Below the pieces are notes generated by a model. The model was not told the origin of the DNA. It did not search any database and saw nothing but the letters and a program-made list of their open reading frames with translations. Position numbers and translations under genes: made by a program. Source: Blattamonas nauphoetae (taxonomy: Eukaryota > Preaxostyla > Oxymonadida). Taken from it: a stretch of 64,000 nt of DNA. Location: contig JARBJD010000292.1 of the NCBI GenBank assembly GCA_033064195.1, positions 1 through 64,000 of the forward strand, written 5' to 3'. Positions 1 to 11,389 of this stretch are shown one piece after another. How positions within the stretch are numbered: the first letter of the stretch is position 1; the number at the start of each line of letters is the position of its first letter.

Positions 1-279
1 TAATGTTCTTGATCAAGTCACAAAATTCCTGAAAGAGATGGTATGAGTAATGACAACATCTACGCATCCTCCAGCACCGATTCTAGCCACAACGCTGCTA
101 CCGTGGTGGGTCTTACGATACAGCAATGGCGAACCAAAGTTGAATTACTATCGAATCACACATTGAAATCATTGCATAAAGATTTGGGAATCATGTAGAG
201 ACTCTCATCGGAGGTTCAAGCCTCTGGCGAGACAAAACAGGAAAAGAAATTATTGATATTGTATTTTTATTTTCTATAA

Positions 280-1872
280 ATGAAGTTTCAGATCAAATCA
301 ATCCAAACCAACATCGACATTAATTGAGCAAATCGAAGTGCAATCGTACATGCCAAAACAGTGGGATTCAGCCACACATCTACTCCATCCAAGTGCATCC
401 TACCAATCCTCCCATGCCATGCAGAATGGAGATGAGATTGAAGTTCCACTGTGCTATGACGGACATGATGTGACTGAGTTTTCGAAAAGTCATTTGCGAA
501 TTGATCTAACGATTACTGTTCCATATACATATCCATCAGATGCAGATGCTTCAGAGTCAGCTGGATTGTACGGAATGTTCTACGGTTACAAATCATCATC
601 AGATGCCATTCGAGACATGAGACTGGTTGACAGTAAAGGCAACATTATTGACAATTCACTCCAGAATAATCATGTTCACGAATCATTTCTGTATCACACT
701 TTCAAGTCGTATGAAGAGAAAAAAATATGAAGCATTGCTATAGTCTTTTGAAAATGTTCAGAGAATGGATCCAAGTGTGTGGATTCTACTATGTTCCAAC
801 ACTCAATGGGCAGAAAAACCATACACTGCAACGATTCCACTGGTTATTCCGTTTGTGAATCTCCTTCCACTGAGTACGTTTGATCAGTATCCAAATTCGA
901 TCTTCGGAAATGTACGTTTGAGATTTCATTTGACCACTGATTCACTAGTGTATTGTCCCATTCGAACTTCAACTGTTGCAAGAAAAACACTTGAGATGAT
1001 GAAAGATCGATATCCAGATAAAGACGAGCCTCGTCTCGCACCAGAAGGGCAAATGAGTCTCATGTTCGATGGAGAATACTCGAATTTGACACAGGAATTT
1101 ACACAAATTGGTAATCCAATACTTCAATTCGATGACAATATAATGCCTTCTGTGAATTCATTTTACATTTCATATATCAAACCAAATCCTTCACAGCCAC
1201 TGTTCTTTCATCTTCGATAGATACAGTGTCTTCGATTTGTTCGGATATCAAATCACTGATGCAACGAAGCAGTCTCTCTTCAACACATATTCAAAGACTC
1301 TGTATGTCCTGAAGCTGAAAAATTGACACTCAATCATTTCAATCACAAGCAACAGCAATGGGGTGAGATCAAACATCAGTATCAAGCTCAACAATCTCAT
1401 GAATCTTATGTGCTTATTCCCAGAACGACCAAACGATGTACAGTCTTCAGAAATCCTCATTATGTTGGCTTATTCGAAATGCTTGGATCCAACTTTCCCA
1501 ATTTCCCGATGTCAACACTCTCGCCAGAGTTCTATCAAATGATGATGGTGAATGGTGATTTTATCAGTTGTTCCGCGACGGAAGAGTTTGAGAATTCAAT
1601 CTGTATGTCACGCAATTCTACCTGTTTTGGAAAGGAGTTCAAGAGAACCAGAGCAGGAACGGATGCTACTAGTTTCACGTTCATGGTTCCAACTGATCGA
1701 AGTGAAATTGCTGGTGGAAGAAGGTATTTCAACAGCAGAATCAGTGAATATTGTCTTCAGAGGAACACCGATCAATCAGGGTGAACTCGATCCATATTTC
1801 ACTTCAACTCCAGGGACCTCCTCCACCAATATTGGCATTGCATCAGGCTACATACTGGCTGTTCTGGATTGA
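280..1872 (+). pseudogene. Fossil capsid-type gene of copy A
   Basis: The translated pieces match the second capsid-type gene of copy B (13,658-15,283) along its length. Shared landmarks are a PKQWDS segment near the start, DGHDVTEF, SDAIRDMRLVD and the LPLSTFDQ segment. The T-rich box before the start codon is also kept at about 260-275. The gene is broken in several places and is a fossil. Assignment as capsid-type rests on copy B and on its relation to the longer capsid-type gene there. Confidence 0.65.
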
Positions 1873-2008
1873 GAATGGACAACCCAGGTGCGATATGTCA
1901 TTGATCGTCGACTCAGGAAGCATATGATGAGAGGATATTAATTAGCATTTCTAGAATAACAAGTCATGGTACTAAATTGAATATTTTAAATTTTTGTTGA
2001 AAACAGAA

Positions 2009-2410
2009 ATGGTGAAGCGATACTTCTCAATTCAGAATTCTCACTGCTCAACTCCTCCTGATTTTACCAATTCTAGAAAACAAAATACATCTACTTTCTT
2101 GACTGCAAACTCATCCATGTGAAGAAGAGAATACTGGGAACTCAACTGTCATCTCAAAGACATTCCTCAGCACACTACAATCCATGGTGATTGGATCCAG
2201 ACTGATGCATTCAATGACTCGTTTGTTGCTTTCTGTAACGAACAGATTGCGAAGCGAAAGAAGTGGGAACTAAGTACTCGACAGTCAATTGTGAAGATCT
2301 GGTTCAAAGACAGTTCTGGTGAATCAATCGAGATGGAAACAACCAGACAATCAATGGAAAAATAATCAGAGTATTATGAATTCCTTGTTGATCTCATGCT
2401 GGAGTATTAA
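2009..2410 (+). pseudogene. Fossil copy of the 137-residue structural-type gene
   Basis: This matches the gene at 15,403-15,813 in copy B, beginning with the same MVKRYFSIQNS start and keeping the HGDWIQTDA and KIWFKDSSGESIEME segments. It follows the capsid-type gene as in copy B. It is broken. Function is unknown; position between the capsid and fibre genes suggests a minor structural protein. Confidence 0.6.
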
Positions 2411-2439
2411 TGCTTCGCATTTCTAGAATGACTACGTCA

Positions 2440-3478
2440 TGGTATTTGTCAGTGAATTTTATTTTGTATGAGTTCATTTATGAGTGTGCTGTTGATGTCC
2501 GACAATGCTACTCAGCTCCTGAATAGCTGTGACAGAAGCAAGAGAGTTCTGCATAATCAACTGAAGACAATCTGGATTTGAATCATTCACAACCTCTGGG
2601 AAAATTTCTTTGATCTGTTGTGCAATCACACAATGTGTTTCTTCTCCTTTCCTTCTTCAAGCATTCACATTTCTCTTTGCAGTTCTTCAAGTGTTCTTCA
2701 TCAGTCTCATTTTCAAGTTGTTTTGTGACTTTGCTGATCTTCGAGTCAGATGTGTTGAATTGGTAGCGTACGATTTCAACTTTATTCAGTTGCTCGAGAA
2801 CATCGGGGTACGGTTCAATATTTCTTTTCACTCTTCTGTCTGACAGCTGAGAAAAACTTCCTGTTGTAGATATTGAAAATACTCCTGAACCAGTGTCCTC
2901 ATCGTAGTACTACAATGCTGGTTTGTCACAGGAGACCACAGAATGATACCATCACCATTGAACTGAATTCCTGAAGATTCTGAAATTGATTGTGATTGAA
3001 ATGCCAGACTTAAATGTTGATGATGGATAAGTCTCCAGGATACTTCGGAAGTGATCCCTCTGAGATATTCCACTTCGCTCCATTCATTGATCAATCCTCC
3101 AATTGTTGGTGTTGTAATACCAGCTGAACAAGTGATTGATCCATTTGTGCTCACCACTTTTGGATTGAAGATATCGCTGTCTGCTGTGCTTCTGTTGTCT
3201 TCTGAAGTGATTCAATCACTGCCGAATTCTCGTTGGTCGTCGAGAGATTATGATCAATCATTTTCTCAATCATTTGTGAATTGTATTTTTGTCGATTCAT
3301 TTCTGTTTGCTCTTTCATTGAAAATAAAAAATGACAATCCCTCATGAACATACGTCACCGGCACATTATTTCTGACATACTCAGAGACTAGTGAACAGTT
3401 CTCTTCTCTCATTGATTCAATTAATGCTTGTTCCGAACATACTCGACGTCTTTCGTTGTACATCGCAGTTGGATTCAT
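2440..3478 (-). pseudogene. Fossil fibre-type gene and its upstream neighbour, copy A
   Basis: The minus strand repeats the arrangement at 15,797-16,871. A short gene beginning MNPTAMYNERRR overlaps the start of a fibre-type gene. The latter has a polar, probably coiled N-terminal part, a glycine and serine rich middle and the beginning of a chaperone-like C-terminal region (KRNIEPYPDVLEQLNKVEI). The Peptidase_S74 end is less complete here than in copy B. The region is decayed with several breaks. Confidence 0.6.
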
Positions 3479-3500
3479 TTAATACAAATTAAAAAATTCA

Positions 3501-4663
3501 AGAATGAAAATTCTTTCGTTGGTTTCTCAGTTTTGGATTTTTCATCAGAAACGAGGATCAATGGGTTCGATCACTCATTTCTCAAGAGTGCTTGTTTTGT
3601 TCTGATTTGTCGCGTTTCTGATTCTTCTGGTGCTCAGGATCATCGTGGTATGCTTCGTTTTTTACTTTTTCCGAACTTTTGCAGAGTTATTCGAGGTTTC
3701 AGGATCGGTCGTGGATCTCGGTACATTTACGTAAAAACGAGTATGCCACTCTCCTTCTTCTTTTTCAGCTCTGTTTCACTCGGTTTTGATAAAACTTTCA
3801 CTTCATTTTCACTCGTTATGTTTTCATTTTGGCCTCACTTCTGTCTTCATTTTCTCATTGATTATCCTTTTAACCACTTCATTCATGTTTCTTTCTCTGT
3901 AACTTTTTCTCTGTAAGTTCACACTAATTCTCGTTTACTGAGTTTTCCGGACTTTTGCAGAGATCCGCCATTCAACGGCTCACTTCATATCTCGGTATGT
4001 TTCCGGAAAATCCAACATTTCACGAACATTTTGAATCATTTTTGTTATTTTAAGAGAAAAACCGGAACACAGACCTACTTTTCACTATTAGTGTCACATT
4101 ACACCGTTTTCACGATCGTCATTTTCCTCTCAGTTTCAGACTTGCCCGTTTCATTGTTGGTTGTTTCGCTTTCTTTTACTCTGTTTTGTGAAAAAGTGAT
4201 GAAAAGTTGACTAAAATGATGTGCTAGTGAAGTGAGAACGGCCCACAAAATGGAAGTGAATTGAGCAAAATGAAGAGGAATGGTGAAGAGATCAAATGTG
4301 AAATGGGAGAGAGTGATGAAATGAAAGGGACTACAGTCGGTTTTGAAGTGACAAAACGGTCAAAAGTTGAGAAGTGAAAACATGAAAAGTGACTTTATGG
4401 GAGAACTATCCGACAAAATCTCCTCAAAATTTGAGCACACCTCACTCAGACCGTGAGAAAGAAGGATTTGCAGTGAAAATCGGATCAAAAATCCATAGTG
4501 TCAAAATGTTGGTGGAAATGTGTCGTCACAAGTGTGATCGAAAACCGACCCTCAGAGAACTATAGGTGATGTACAGTCCTTTTCAAAATGATGTTCAACT
4601 GGTTCAAAAATGTGATCAGCTGTTTCAAAAAGATGGCTGATCGACTCGATACTATCACCCATA
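3501..4663. other. AT-rich stretch without a recognisable gene
   Basis: Reading frames are short and of biased composition (Phe, Ser, Leu rich) and none resembles a known family. A motif close to TTTTCCGGACTTTTGCAGAG occurs twice (about 3,667 and 3,940), suggesting old internal repetition. Positions 4,570-4,661 have an inverted counterpart at about 6,212-6,308. Confidence 0.5.
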
Positions 4664-5648
4664 ATACTGATTTTCCTCTCCTGACCACTTTCCACACCTG
4701 ACTCATCTCTTTTTGTAAATGTAAACATGAACAGATAGTGGCATGAAAGATGGTCTGTCTTATTTTTCGCGAAAAATGTGCACATCTTGTCGAGATTTTC
4801 TGACCACTTTTTTCATTCCTGTTTTTGTTCTCATTATTCATCTTTCTCTCCCGCAGAACAAAATCCTTGATTAATACGCAATATTAATGAGCTGTCCGCT
4901 TTTTGAACAATGTAACAGTCGTATTCTCAGATATCCCTTCTGAGATCGATGAAATGGACGTTGTGACATAACTATGGATTGAAACTGCAACACACAGCGA
5001 TATGAGAGAAAGCGAGAAGAATATATCGACTTGGAATGTGTGATCAAGTCCACAGAGGGATATTGGCAGTGTTTTGATGGTGTGAACAGTTCCGATCTTG
5101 AAGTTGTGAACAACTGATCAATTTGCGAGAACTAATTGATATATCTGCCTAATATGATGAGAATAAGAGAGAACACACGTGACAGTCAGATTATTGTTCG
5201 GTGATTAGAGACAGACAGATGGAGGGTTTCGAGATTGATTTTGAGCTGATAGTTGCTTCTCCTACCAGATAATAATTCGTACCAAGATCTATGGACTGAG
5301 ATTATGAATGTGAATGTTGTGAAAATATCAAAAACTAGCATACATTCTAAATAGTCGACCCTGATTGATTGCGATCGACGATTCGGAGAATATGCATGGC
5401 GGAATACCAGAAACACTAGACACACAATAAAATGTAGTGTTAAAATTGGATTTTGTTCTGCGGGAGAGAAAGATGAATAATGAGAACAAAACAGGGAATG
5501 AAAAAGTGGTCAGAAAATCTCGACAAGATGTGCACATTTTTCGCGAAAATAAGACAGACCATCTTTCATGCCACTATCTGTTCATGCTTACATTTACAAA
5601 AAGAGATGAGTCAGGTGTGGAAAGTGGTCAGGAGAGGAAAATCAGTAT
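4664..5648. mobile_element. 985-bp inverted-repeat (MITE-like) element, TA-flanked
   Basis: The first about 203 bases (4,664-4,866) and the last about 201 (5,448-5,648) are near-identical inverted repeats with only a few differences, one being a single base in a run. Both ends are flanked by TA (4,662-4,663 and 5,649-5,650), as expected of Tc1/mariner/pogo-type insertion. The roughly 580 bases between carry no transposase, so the element is non-autonomous. Its left flank (about 4,570-4,661) recurs inverted at 6,212-6,308 without the element, which acts as an empty-site relative. Short reading frames inside the arms are by-products of the repeat. Confidence 0.75.
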
Positions 5649-5650
5649 TA

Positions 5651-6660
5651 TGGGCAGGCTTCTGATTAGGATCCGACTGATCGGACCACTTTTGATCCGA
5701 CACTTCATAAAATGATTATATCGCCTTTGTTTGTTCAAAAACTGTGTTTAATCGAACAAAAAAGTTGAAATGAAGTGAAAAAAGAAATTTCTCAATACTT
5801 GCTTCGAACCAATGGGTCCGGGTTGATTCCAAAACTAAAGTCATGTGTACAGGGATAGACACAATTTGAGAGTAGGATGAACATATCATGATCGAAAGTT
5901 GTGAGAATTAACTGGGAATTCTTTTCGAAATCGATGATTTCTCAGAAAGTGGCGGGATCACAAAGGGACAGATCCGTCCACTTCACCCAACGTGTCTTTA
6001 ATTCGAACACAAACTCCTTTCTTTTGTATTATGAAGACAGCAAAAGTGATTTTTTTTCAGAATTGAGAGGGTGAAATGAACAGCTGAAAAGTGTGGAAAA
6101 CGAGAAAAGTAAGAAAAACTCGAAGCTCCCAAATAGGCGATGATCTGACGCCAAAAAGTGCCGTCGGATCATTTGATCCGACGAATGCACTAAAATGTGC
6201 TGACGAATCAAACCCCTGATTATGGGTGATAGTATCGAGTCGATCAGCCATCTTTTGAAACAGCTGATCACATTTTGAACCAGTTGAACATCTTTTGAAA
6301 AGGACTGTAAAACCAGAATTCTCAAAAAGGGTTGTTTTAGTACGATTGCGAAGTGGTTTGAAGGAAATTAATGAGAAATGAAAATTGACAAAAATTGTGA
6401 AAACGATCGTGTGTCGAGGATCGTCAAAACCGAATGACGCGAATACCTGTCCACTATCGTTTTGACACCTACGGAGACCATCAGAGGGCGAAAAGTGACG
6501 TGTAGGAGAAGAGCGAGACGTCACTTTCTCCTCCTTAAAATTTTGTCATTTCAAAATATGTTGTGGGGTCGGATCAAACTTTTTTCAAAAGTGCTTTTTC
6601 CTAAAATTTCACCTATCAACATCAATTTCGTAATTTTAGAACGTGTTTGAACACAATTTG
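5651..6660. other. Non-coding, repeat-derived stretch
   Basis: No gene recognised. Positions 6,212-6,308 are an inverted copy of 4,570-4,661. Nearby sequence contains several GATCCGA motifs shared with the right flank of the 985-bp element (about 5,665-5,702), so the flank of that element and this stretch come from one ancestral repeat. Confidence 0.5.
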
Positions 6661-6669
6661 AGACATAAA

Positions 6670-7108
6670 GGTGTTCATAGTGGCGAAATCTGAACATCGA
6701 CTTTTCGTCACTTTTGGACCTAAGTTCGGTACACAGCTCCACGAATTCCCAACCGATTTTCATCGGGGTTGTCTTGATCGATGACCGACAGTGTCCCCGA
6801 GATTTTAAAATTTTTTCAGAATGTTTCGAAATGGTTCTCACATTGGATTTCATTGATTTGTGGTAAAAAGCAAAAACACCAAAAAGTGCCAACATTTTTC
6901 GAATGTTGCCAAAATTTGCTTCAAAATTGACACTTTTCACGAGGTCAAAATATTGGACATATTTTAAGAATTTAGGCCAAATATTGATGTCATCAAAATG
7001 TCATAAATTCCTTTTAATACAAGATTCAAAATTGGTCAATCGGACTTGACTTTTGGTTTTGATTTCAATGACAATTTCAGATTGGTTCTCTATTCGCTTC
7101 TATAACTA
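6670..7108 (+). repeat. Dispersed repeat R1, copy 1
   Basis: The segment resembles 18,180-18,461 and 18,671-18,943. Shared landmarks are a CCGATTTT stretch, a GTCCCCGAGATTTTA-like stretch, AAAATTTGCTTC followed by GACACTTTTCA and GAGGTC, and a right end close to GGTTCTCTATTCGCTTC followed by ACTACTA. Its right end abuts the transposase remnant at 7,108 and cuts it. Left ends differ between copies while the right end is shared. Confidence 0.5.
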
Positions 7109-8261
7109 CTAAGGGTGGATAGAGGGCAGAAAGTTTTGGTGAGGTGACCCTTGATAGTGGCGAACGGATACTGGTCTAAAGGCTGACATTCATGTGAAGT
7201 GTGCGGAGGGATCAACAAGATTTCGATATTGAGTCGTTGAGCTTCAGTTAAAACCTCCGGATTGTACCGGGTCTGGTGGCCATCCAATACCAACATAGAT
7301 CGCTTCTTGGCTTTTCCTAGATTTCGACGTTGTTGGTCGATTTGAGGCAAAATGAAAGTCAGCATCACTTCTTGGAAGGTTGAGGTATCGATCCATCCAA
7401 CACCTCGATAAAGAAAGGTTATGTTGTGGTTTTGAGACTGAGGAACTCCGGAGCTTCTGATTTTCGTGGCCAGAGGATAATTGGATTGAGATGCGAACCG
7501 GACGATCCAATGCATGCACAGAAGGTCGCATTTGTGACTCTTGGATTTTCTTGGGCGACTTTTATTGCTACAGCAGTTGTTGAAACAACAAGTGATTTTG
7601 TATCATTGTCAATTCTGAGTGAAGATTCATCAAAATTGTAGATGAGATCTTCGTCGATTTTCCTTCGGATACACGACTCGAAAATAGATCAATCCATGCT
7701 CGTAGAGTTGGCTCTGTGGTATTGTCCTTTCTTTCGAGGGCGAGATGGGTCGGACTGTATTGGATCAGCCAGTGTCGTCGACCCAACCAATGATTCAACC
7801 ACTGAACGCTGGGTTCTGGTTTATCTTCCTAAAACGAAGACTTGATTTCCAGATGATACGTGCCTAATTGTCATTAAAACGGAATCAGAACAAACTTGAA
7901 TCAGTACGTCTCTTTTTTTCGCGAATCCATGTTCTTCCACAGTTTGAAGGATGAACTGTTCGAGAAGTTCTTCATCAGCTGCTGTAAACTTGTTTGGAGC
8001 ATGTGCAACGCCGACCTGTTGATTCTTGTTGAAAGACGTGATTGCCCTGTTCAACTGATGAGGACTGCAGATTCCCGCATTCACGACGTCAATGTGGCGG
8101 ACAGGCTGCTCTAGATACAATTTGAGTCCTTTTTCTGCTTTGTTTGTGATTCCTCGATACTCCGCCTCAGCGAGACAGCGATATATCTCTGAGGGAGTCA
8201 GATATGAGGACATGTCTGATTCGTTGTGGGTGATGATCAGATTCTCTTGCTCAATTCGCAC
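7108..8261 (-). pseudogene. pogo/Tigger-type transposase, decayed
   Basis: The N-terminal part (about 8,213-7,860) resembles that of the complete transposase at 45,362, with shared LTPSEI/LSPEEV, EYRGI/EYLSI, KGLKLY/RGLKLY and SPHQL/SPSQL steps that fit a helix-turn-helix DNA-binding region. The catalytic part shows FNFD-type aspartate one as YNFDESSLRID (about 7,640), aspartate two in LVLDGHQTRYN (about 7,265) and aspartate three in CQPLDQYPF (about 7,180). At least two frame changes separate the pieces, and the C-terminal third is missing where repeat R1 begins. It can no longer encode a full transposase. Confidence 0.75.
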
Positions 8262-8390
8262 TCACATGAGACAGAACACAAAAAGAAGGAATGCACGATT
8301 ATGATATTGCACAATGTGCAATGATGAGATGCATATTTAAAGGGAGTCACACTTGGTTATTTCACCCACCGCGGGTTATTTTAAGGACTA
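7108..8390 (-). mobile_element. pogo/Tigger-type DNA transposon, truncated copy
   Basis: The minus strand carries pieces of a DDE_1-type transposase. The terminus at 8,390 is followed by TA (8,391-8,392). Read inward on the minus strand it begins TAGTCC and holds AATAACCCG within 25 bases, much like the terminus of the complete transposon at 43,535-45,579. The opposite terminus was not found: repeat R1 replaces it at 7,108. The element sits at the left edge of the virus-like element and cuts a plus-strand coding remnant there. Confidence 0.7.
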
Positions 8391-8391
8391 T

Positions 8392-8532
8392 AATTCACTA
8401 TCGATTGATCAAAGATTATCAGACATTGAAGAATCAATTCGGACGTTGACAGACACTCTCAGCATGAGGCTTCGAAGTCTTGACGAGACCATTGGGAACC
8501 TTCTACAAGAGCTCTCTGACCCTTCTGATTAG
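8392..8532 (+). pseudogene. C-terminal remnant of a coiled-coil gene of the element
   Basis: An open frame runs from the transposon junction at 8,392 to a TAG ending at 8,532. It reads as alternating hydrophobic and polar residues (RLSDIEESIRTLTD, RLRSLDETIGNLLQEL), a heptad-like pattern that suggests a coiled coil. Its N-terminal part is absent because the pogo-type transposon sits directly upstream. Its end overlaps by about 30 bases the end of the convergent ATPase gene. Partner and role are unknown. Confidence 0.5.
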
Positions 8533-9324
8533 TCCATCTTTGTTGATCTCATTCAGTGCAACTCCATCTGTGTTGTATCGAAGAATGATTGCTTCACATT
8601 TTTGTTTCCTTTGGTAGACATTCCAGAAGTGTTGAGTATCAATTGGTGAGTTCAACTGAGGATTAACTCGACTGATTCGTTCCTTATTGAATCCTCCAAA
8701 GATCCACATTGAATCGACGTTTGACTTCATATCTGCTGACAAACTGAAGAGCTCATGCATCGTTAGAAAGAAAGTGAATTTCGGTTGTCGATTCTCGAGT
8801 AACAGGTCCATCATTGTCATTCTATTTTTGGATGCTCTACGTTCCCCAAGGATTCTACGACAGTCATCAAGGAGGATAATCGTTTGAAGATTCTTCACTG
8901 AGAAATCGTCAATGTAAAGTGCATCAAAGAGATTCTCTCTGCATTCATCTATTATTCTATCTTGCCACTGGTTGTCAATAATCTCTTCGCAAGCAGCTTT
9001 CGATTCAGAGAATTCCAACAGAAATGGAAGTGCATCATCGTATTTGACTTTCACATATGGAACGTTCAGTATTGGTTTGAATTTATCGAATGTTGGATCA
9101 ATGTTCTGATCAGTGACGAAGACAAAGAGATGGAATAATTCATTTCTAACGTGAACATTCTGGAGCTTGGCAACCTCTCGAAGAGCATTGAATGTCTTTC
9201 CACTTCCTCTGTTTCCAACAAGGACATTCACACTATTGCGATTGAAATTCCAGTCTGGATGTATTTGTGATTGCACTTCATGAGAAACATTCCTATTTGA
9301 TGCTTCACTCAATTTAGCGTTCAC
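8503..9324 (-). CDS. A32-type genome-packaging ATPase (virus-like element)
   Basis: The product of about 273 residues has the layout of FtsK/HerA-superfamily packaging ATPases of Polintons, Polinton-like viruses and large DNA viruses, which drive DNA into preformed capsids. A Walker A motif GNRGSGKT lies near residues 37-44. A Walker B segment TIILLDDC lies near residue 150. A later FTFFLTMHELFSL segment fits the sensor region. Length is normal for the family. The gene runs opposite to the structural genes. The start is uncertain: the longest frame opens with GTG at 9,324 while a T-rich box lies further upstream near 9,375. Family knowledge gives the function; only the motifs are seen here. 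Confidence 0.8.
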   Translation of the reverse strand: MNAKLSEASNRNVSHEVQSQIHPDWNFNRNSVNVLVGNRGSGKTFNALREVAKLQNVHVRNELFHLFVFVTDQNIDPTFDKFKPILNVPYVKVKYDDALPFLLEFSESKAACEEIIDNQWQDRIIDECRENLFDALYIDDFSVKNLQTIILLDDCRRILGERRASKNRMTMMDLLLENRQPKFTFFLTMHELFSLSADMKSNVDSMWIFGGFNKERISRVNPQLNSPIDTQHFWNVYQRKQKCEAIILRYNTDGVALNEINKDGLIRRVRELL

Positions 9325-9417
9325 GTATGCTGTAAGCGATCACGGAGATTTCTTCATTTGTGATTTAACTCTAATTAAAATATACTTTTGGTTTTTTATT
9401 TTGTATGAAAACACACA

Positions 9418-9933
9418 ATGTCACAAAAGATAGTGTACGTTCAACCACAAAGAAAAGCACAAGCGAAGAAACCAAAAATGAGATACGGACCAGAGACTCA
9501 AGCAGCATTGAAACGAATCTATGCCGACGATGATATTCAAACCAGACGCAATGATGTTCTGTGCAGTCTTCCATCAGCGTTAGAATACATCAAGAGAACT
9601 GGACGAAATTGGACTGCGAAAATAGAACAATATGGACAAGTTCCTGATGTGATGGTCTACGATACTGATACTGGAGATTTGATTGCAGTCAATGGTGCCA
9701 TGCTATCTCCATACAACAGTAGACCAGTCAAAGAGACATACTATGCAATGAATCCAACCCCAGATTTGCGAAGACTGAAACCATACACATCATTCAATCA
9801 AGAGAATGGAAGGAAAATAAAAGCTGTACATCGGAATTTCCTCAAAAATGGAACATACGATTTGCCAACCAATTATCGAGACATCAGCTATGAAGAGATG
9901 AAGTCAAACGATCTCAACAACCATTTGCAATAA
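9418..9933 (+). CDS. Unidentified 171-residue protein of the virus-like element
   Basis: The gene opens with ATG at 9,418, sixteen bases after the T-rich box at 9,392-9,402, which supports this start. The product is basic at its N-terminus (QRKAQAKKPK), then mixed, with no membrane segment. I do not recognise a family. Its last codon overlaps the next gene in a TAATG junction, so the two are likely expressed together. It may be a virion or DNA-associated protein, but this is only a guess from position and charge. Confidence 0.6.
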   Translation: MSQKIVYVQPQRKAQAKKPKMRYGPETQAALKRIYADDDIQTRRNDVLCSLPSALEYIKRTGRNWTAKIEQYGQVPDVMVYDTDTGDLIAVNGAMLSPYNSRPVKETYYAMNPTPDLRRLKPYTSFNQENGRKIKAVHRNFLKNGTYDLPTNYRDISYEEMKSNDLNNHLQ

Positions 9934-10379
9934 TGAAGAAAGTTGTTGGCGACTTCATGACAATTGTATTGGGAATAACTCGTGCAAGTCAAGGAAACCC
10001 CGCAAATCTTGAGAAACATGTATTAGACAATATGGTGTTCAATTCGATTCAATCGAAAGTAGCATCGCAAATGTGGGACAAATGGCTTCATGATCATGTA
10101 CAGGACTACAATCCCAGTATGAAATAAAAGAAAGCCTTCAAGGAACAGATTCATCCTGTGTTTCTCCAAATGATTCCTCAAGACTCAACTTTCTTAAAAG
10201 AATACTTCAATCACTATTCAGATGACATATCGACACTTTGCAATGAGCTGACACGCCAAGCCTATGCAACAAGAACAGATGATGATATCGATCAATTCCA
10301 AACTGAAATGCCTGGATATTATCGATTTGCTCAATTGGACAGTTCTGGAATGGGAGAAATAGATCGAGCAGAAATGTAA
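9933..10379 (+). pseudogene. Fossil gene of the virus-like element, unknown function
   Basis: This coding stretch begins in the TAATG overlap with the preceding gene and ends at 10,379. It reads as a soluble, acidic protein without a recognisable domain. It looks broken about once. No homologue came to mind; it belongs with the small genes preceding the capsid block. Confidence 0.45.
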
Positions 10380-10400
10380 ATTTAAAAACATTAATATATA

Positions 10401-10412
10401 TTTTTTATTTTT
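10401..10412 (+). promoter_or_regulatory. T-rich box before 10,423 start
   Basis: TTTTTTATTTTT lies ten bases before the ATG at 10,423. The same box precedes most genes of the element on both strands and probably acts as its promoter core. Confidence 0.55.
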
Positions 10413-10422
10413 ATAGAAAGTG

Positions 10423-11006
10423 ATGCAACCAATTCTAAGTTGTCAATTCACAAAACACACAAGTTCTTCTTCAGTACCAACGTCAATCACCAACAATGTC
10501 ATCATCGATAACAAAGGATCAACTTCTGGAAGATCGAAACTCGAAGATCGGAATGAACATAGTGCTAATGTTGAACTAGAGATGTTCCAGGCGCTTATGA
10601 TCTTCCAGTAGAGACCTATCCATCAGCACCAATTCAGAGTCGTTCTATTCCACTCCGAGAATATACATCAAACATTTCAGCATTCAAAGATCAGTTATTG
10701 CTCGTCTACAAAAATGCATTTTCCTGTGAAAAGACACTACTGAATAACCTGATTGAACCATCGAAGAAACTGATCACAAACCAAAGTGCTTTTTGTGCAC
10801 TGATTGCGACACTCACTGGGATCAATGATGTGGTGATCGAACTGGATGACCTGTCTGACAAGTGTTTATGTCTGAATAAACTCCCAATCTTTCGAACAAT
10901 ATTCAAGATCCTTGTTGGAGGAAAAGACATGAGCATCGCCTACAATGAAGCATACAACACTATTCTCAATTATGGCATTTCTCTGACGAAAGCTATTCCT
11001 CGCTAA
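10423..11006 (+). pseudogene. Fossil gene of the virus-like element, unknown function
   Basis: The stretch begins with ATG after the T-rich box at 10,401-10,412. The N-terminal part is polar and rich in serine and threonine. The C-terminal part is compact, with LIEPSKKLITNQSAF and a long helical stretch ending KAIPR. It appears to be one gene with about one break. No family recognised. An AT-rich box for the next gene follows at once. Confidence 0.45.
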
Positions 11007-11042
11007 AATTATAAATGAATTGTATTTTTTATTTTTACATAA

Positions 11043-11261
11043 ATGGCACCAGGAAGTTTCAACAAACTCAAAAATATCGGCAAGAAATTCTTTCAATTCA
11101 TCAAACCTCTAGCTCCAACATTGCTTCAAGTCGGTGGTGGATTGCTCTCTCAAACGAACAGTAAATTTGGACAAACAGCAGGTGGAATACTCAATGGATT
11201 AGGAGGAATGGTGGACGTTTATCAACAAAATAAGGCGATCAATCGTCAACAAAAACCGTAG
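11043..11261 (+). CDS. Small 72-residue amphipathic protein of the virus-like element
   Basis: ATG at 11,043 follows the T-rich box at 11,024-11,035. The product begins MAPGSFNKLKNIGKKFFQF, a basic amphipathic helix. A glycine-rich middle (VGGGLLSQ, GGILNGLGGM) and a polar end follow. This resembles in general style the small membrane-active or core-linked proteins of adenovirus-like and Polinton-like elements, but no specific homology is claimed. It reads whole. The next gene has a related opening (MTPGWLSKLAAVGKNILRVG), so the two may be old duplicates. Confidence 0.55.
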   Translation: MAPGSFNKLKNIGKKFFQFIKPLAPTLLQVGGGLLSQTNSKFGQTAGGILNGLGGMVDVYQQNKAINRQQKP

Positions 11262-11389
11262 ATGATCGAGTACGAACCTCCACGAAATGGACGATACTCC
11301 AATGATGATATGCCACTCTCCTCTAATTCCAAAATTCAATTCAAAGGATAAACATTCACTTGTATTCGAATATTTTTTATTGTCCTAAA

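Larger units (their letters stand above)
1..3500 (+). mobile_element. Fossil virus-like element, copy A (partial, cut by window start)
   Basis: This stretch is a second copy of the block at about 13,411-16,880, in the same orientation, and the window opens inside it. The order is the same: end of a capsid-type gene, a second capsid-type gene, a gene of about 140 codons, then an opposing fibre-type gene. Similarity stops just beyond 3,480. The family is the Polinton-like class of capsid-bearing elements, judged from copy B. Copy A is clearly more decayed than copy B, with many breaks, and is probably the older or less constrained one. No terminal repeat can be seen because its left part lies outside the window. 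Confidence 0.75.
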
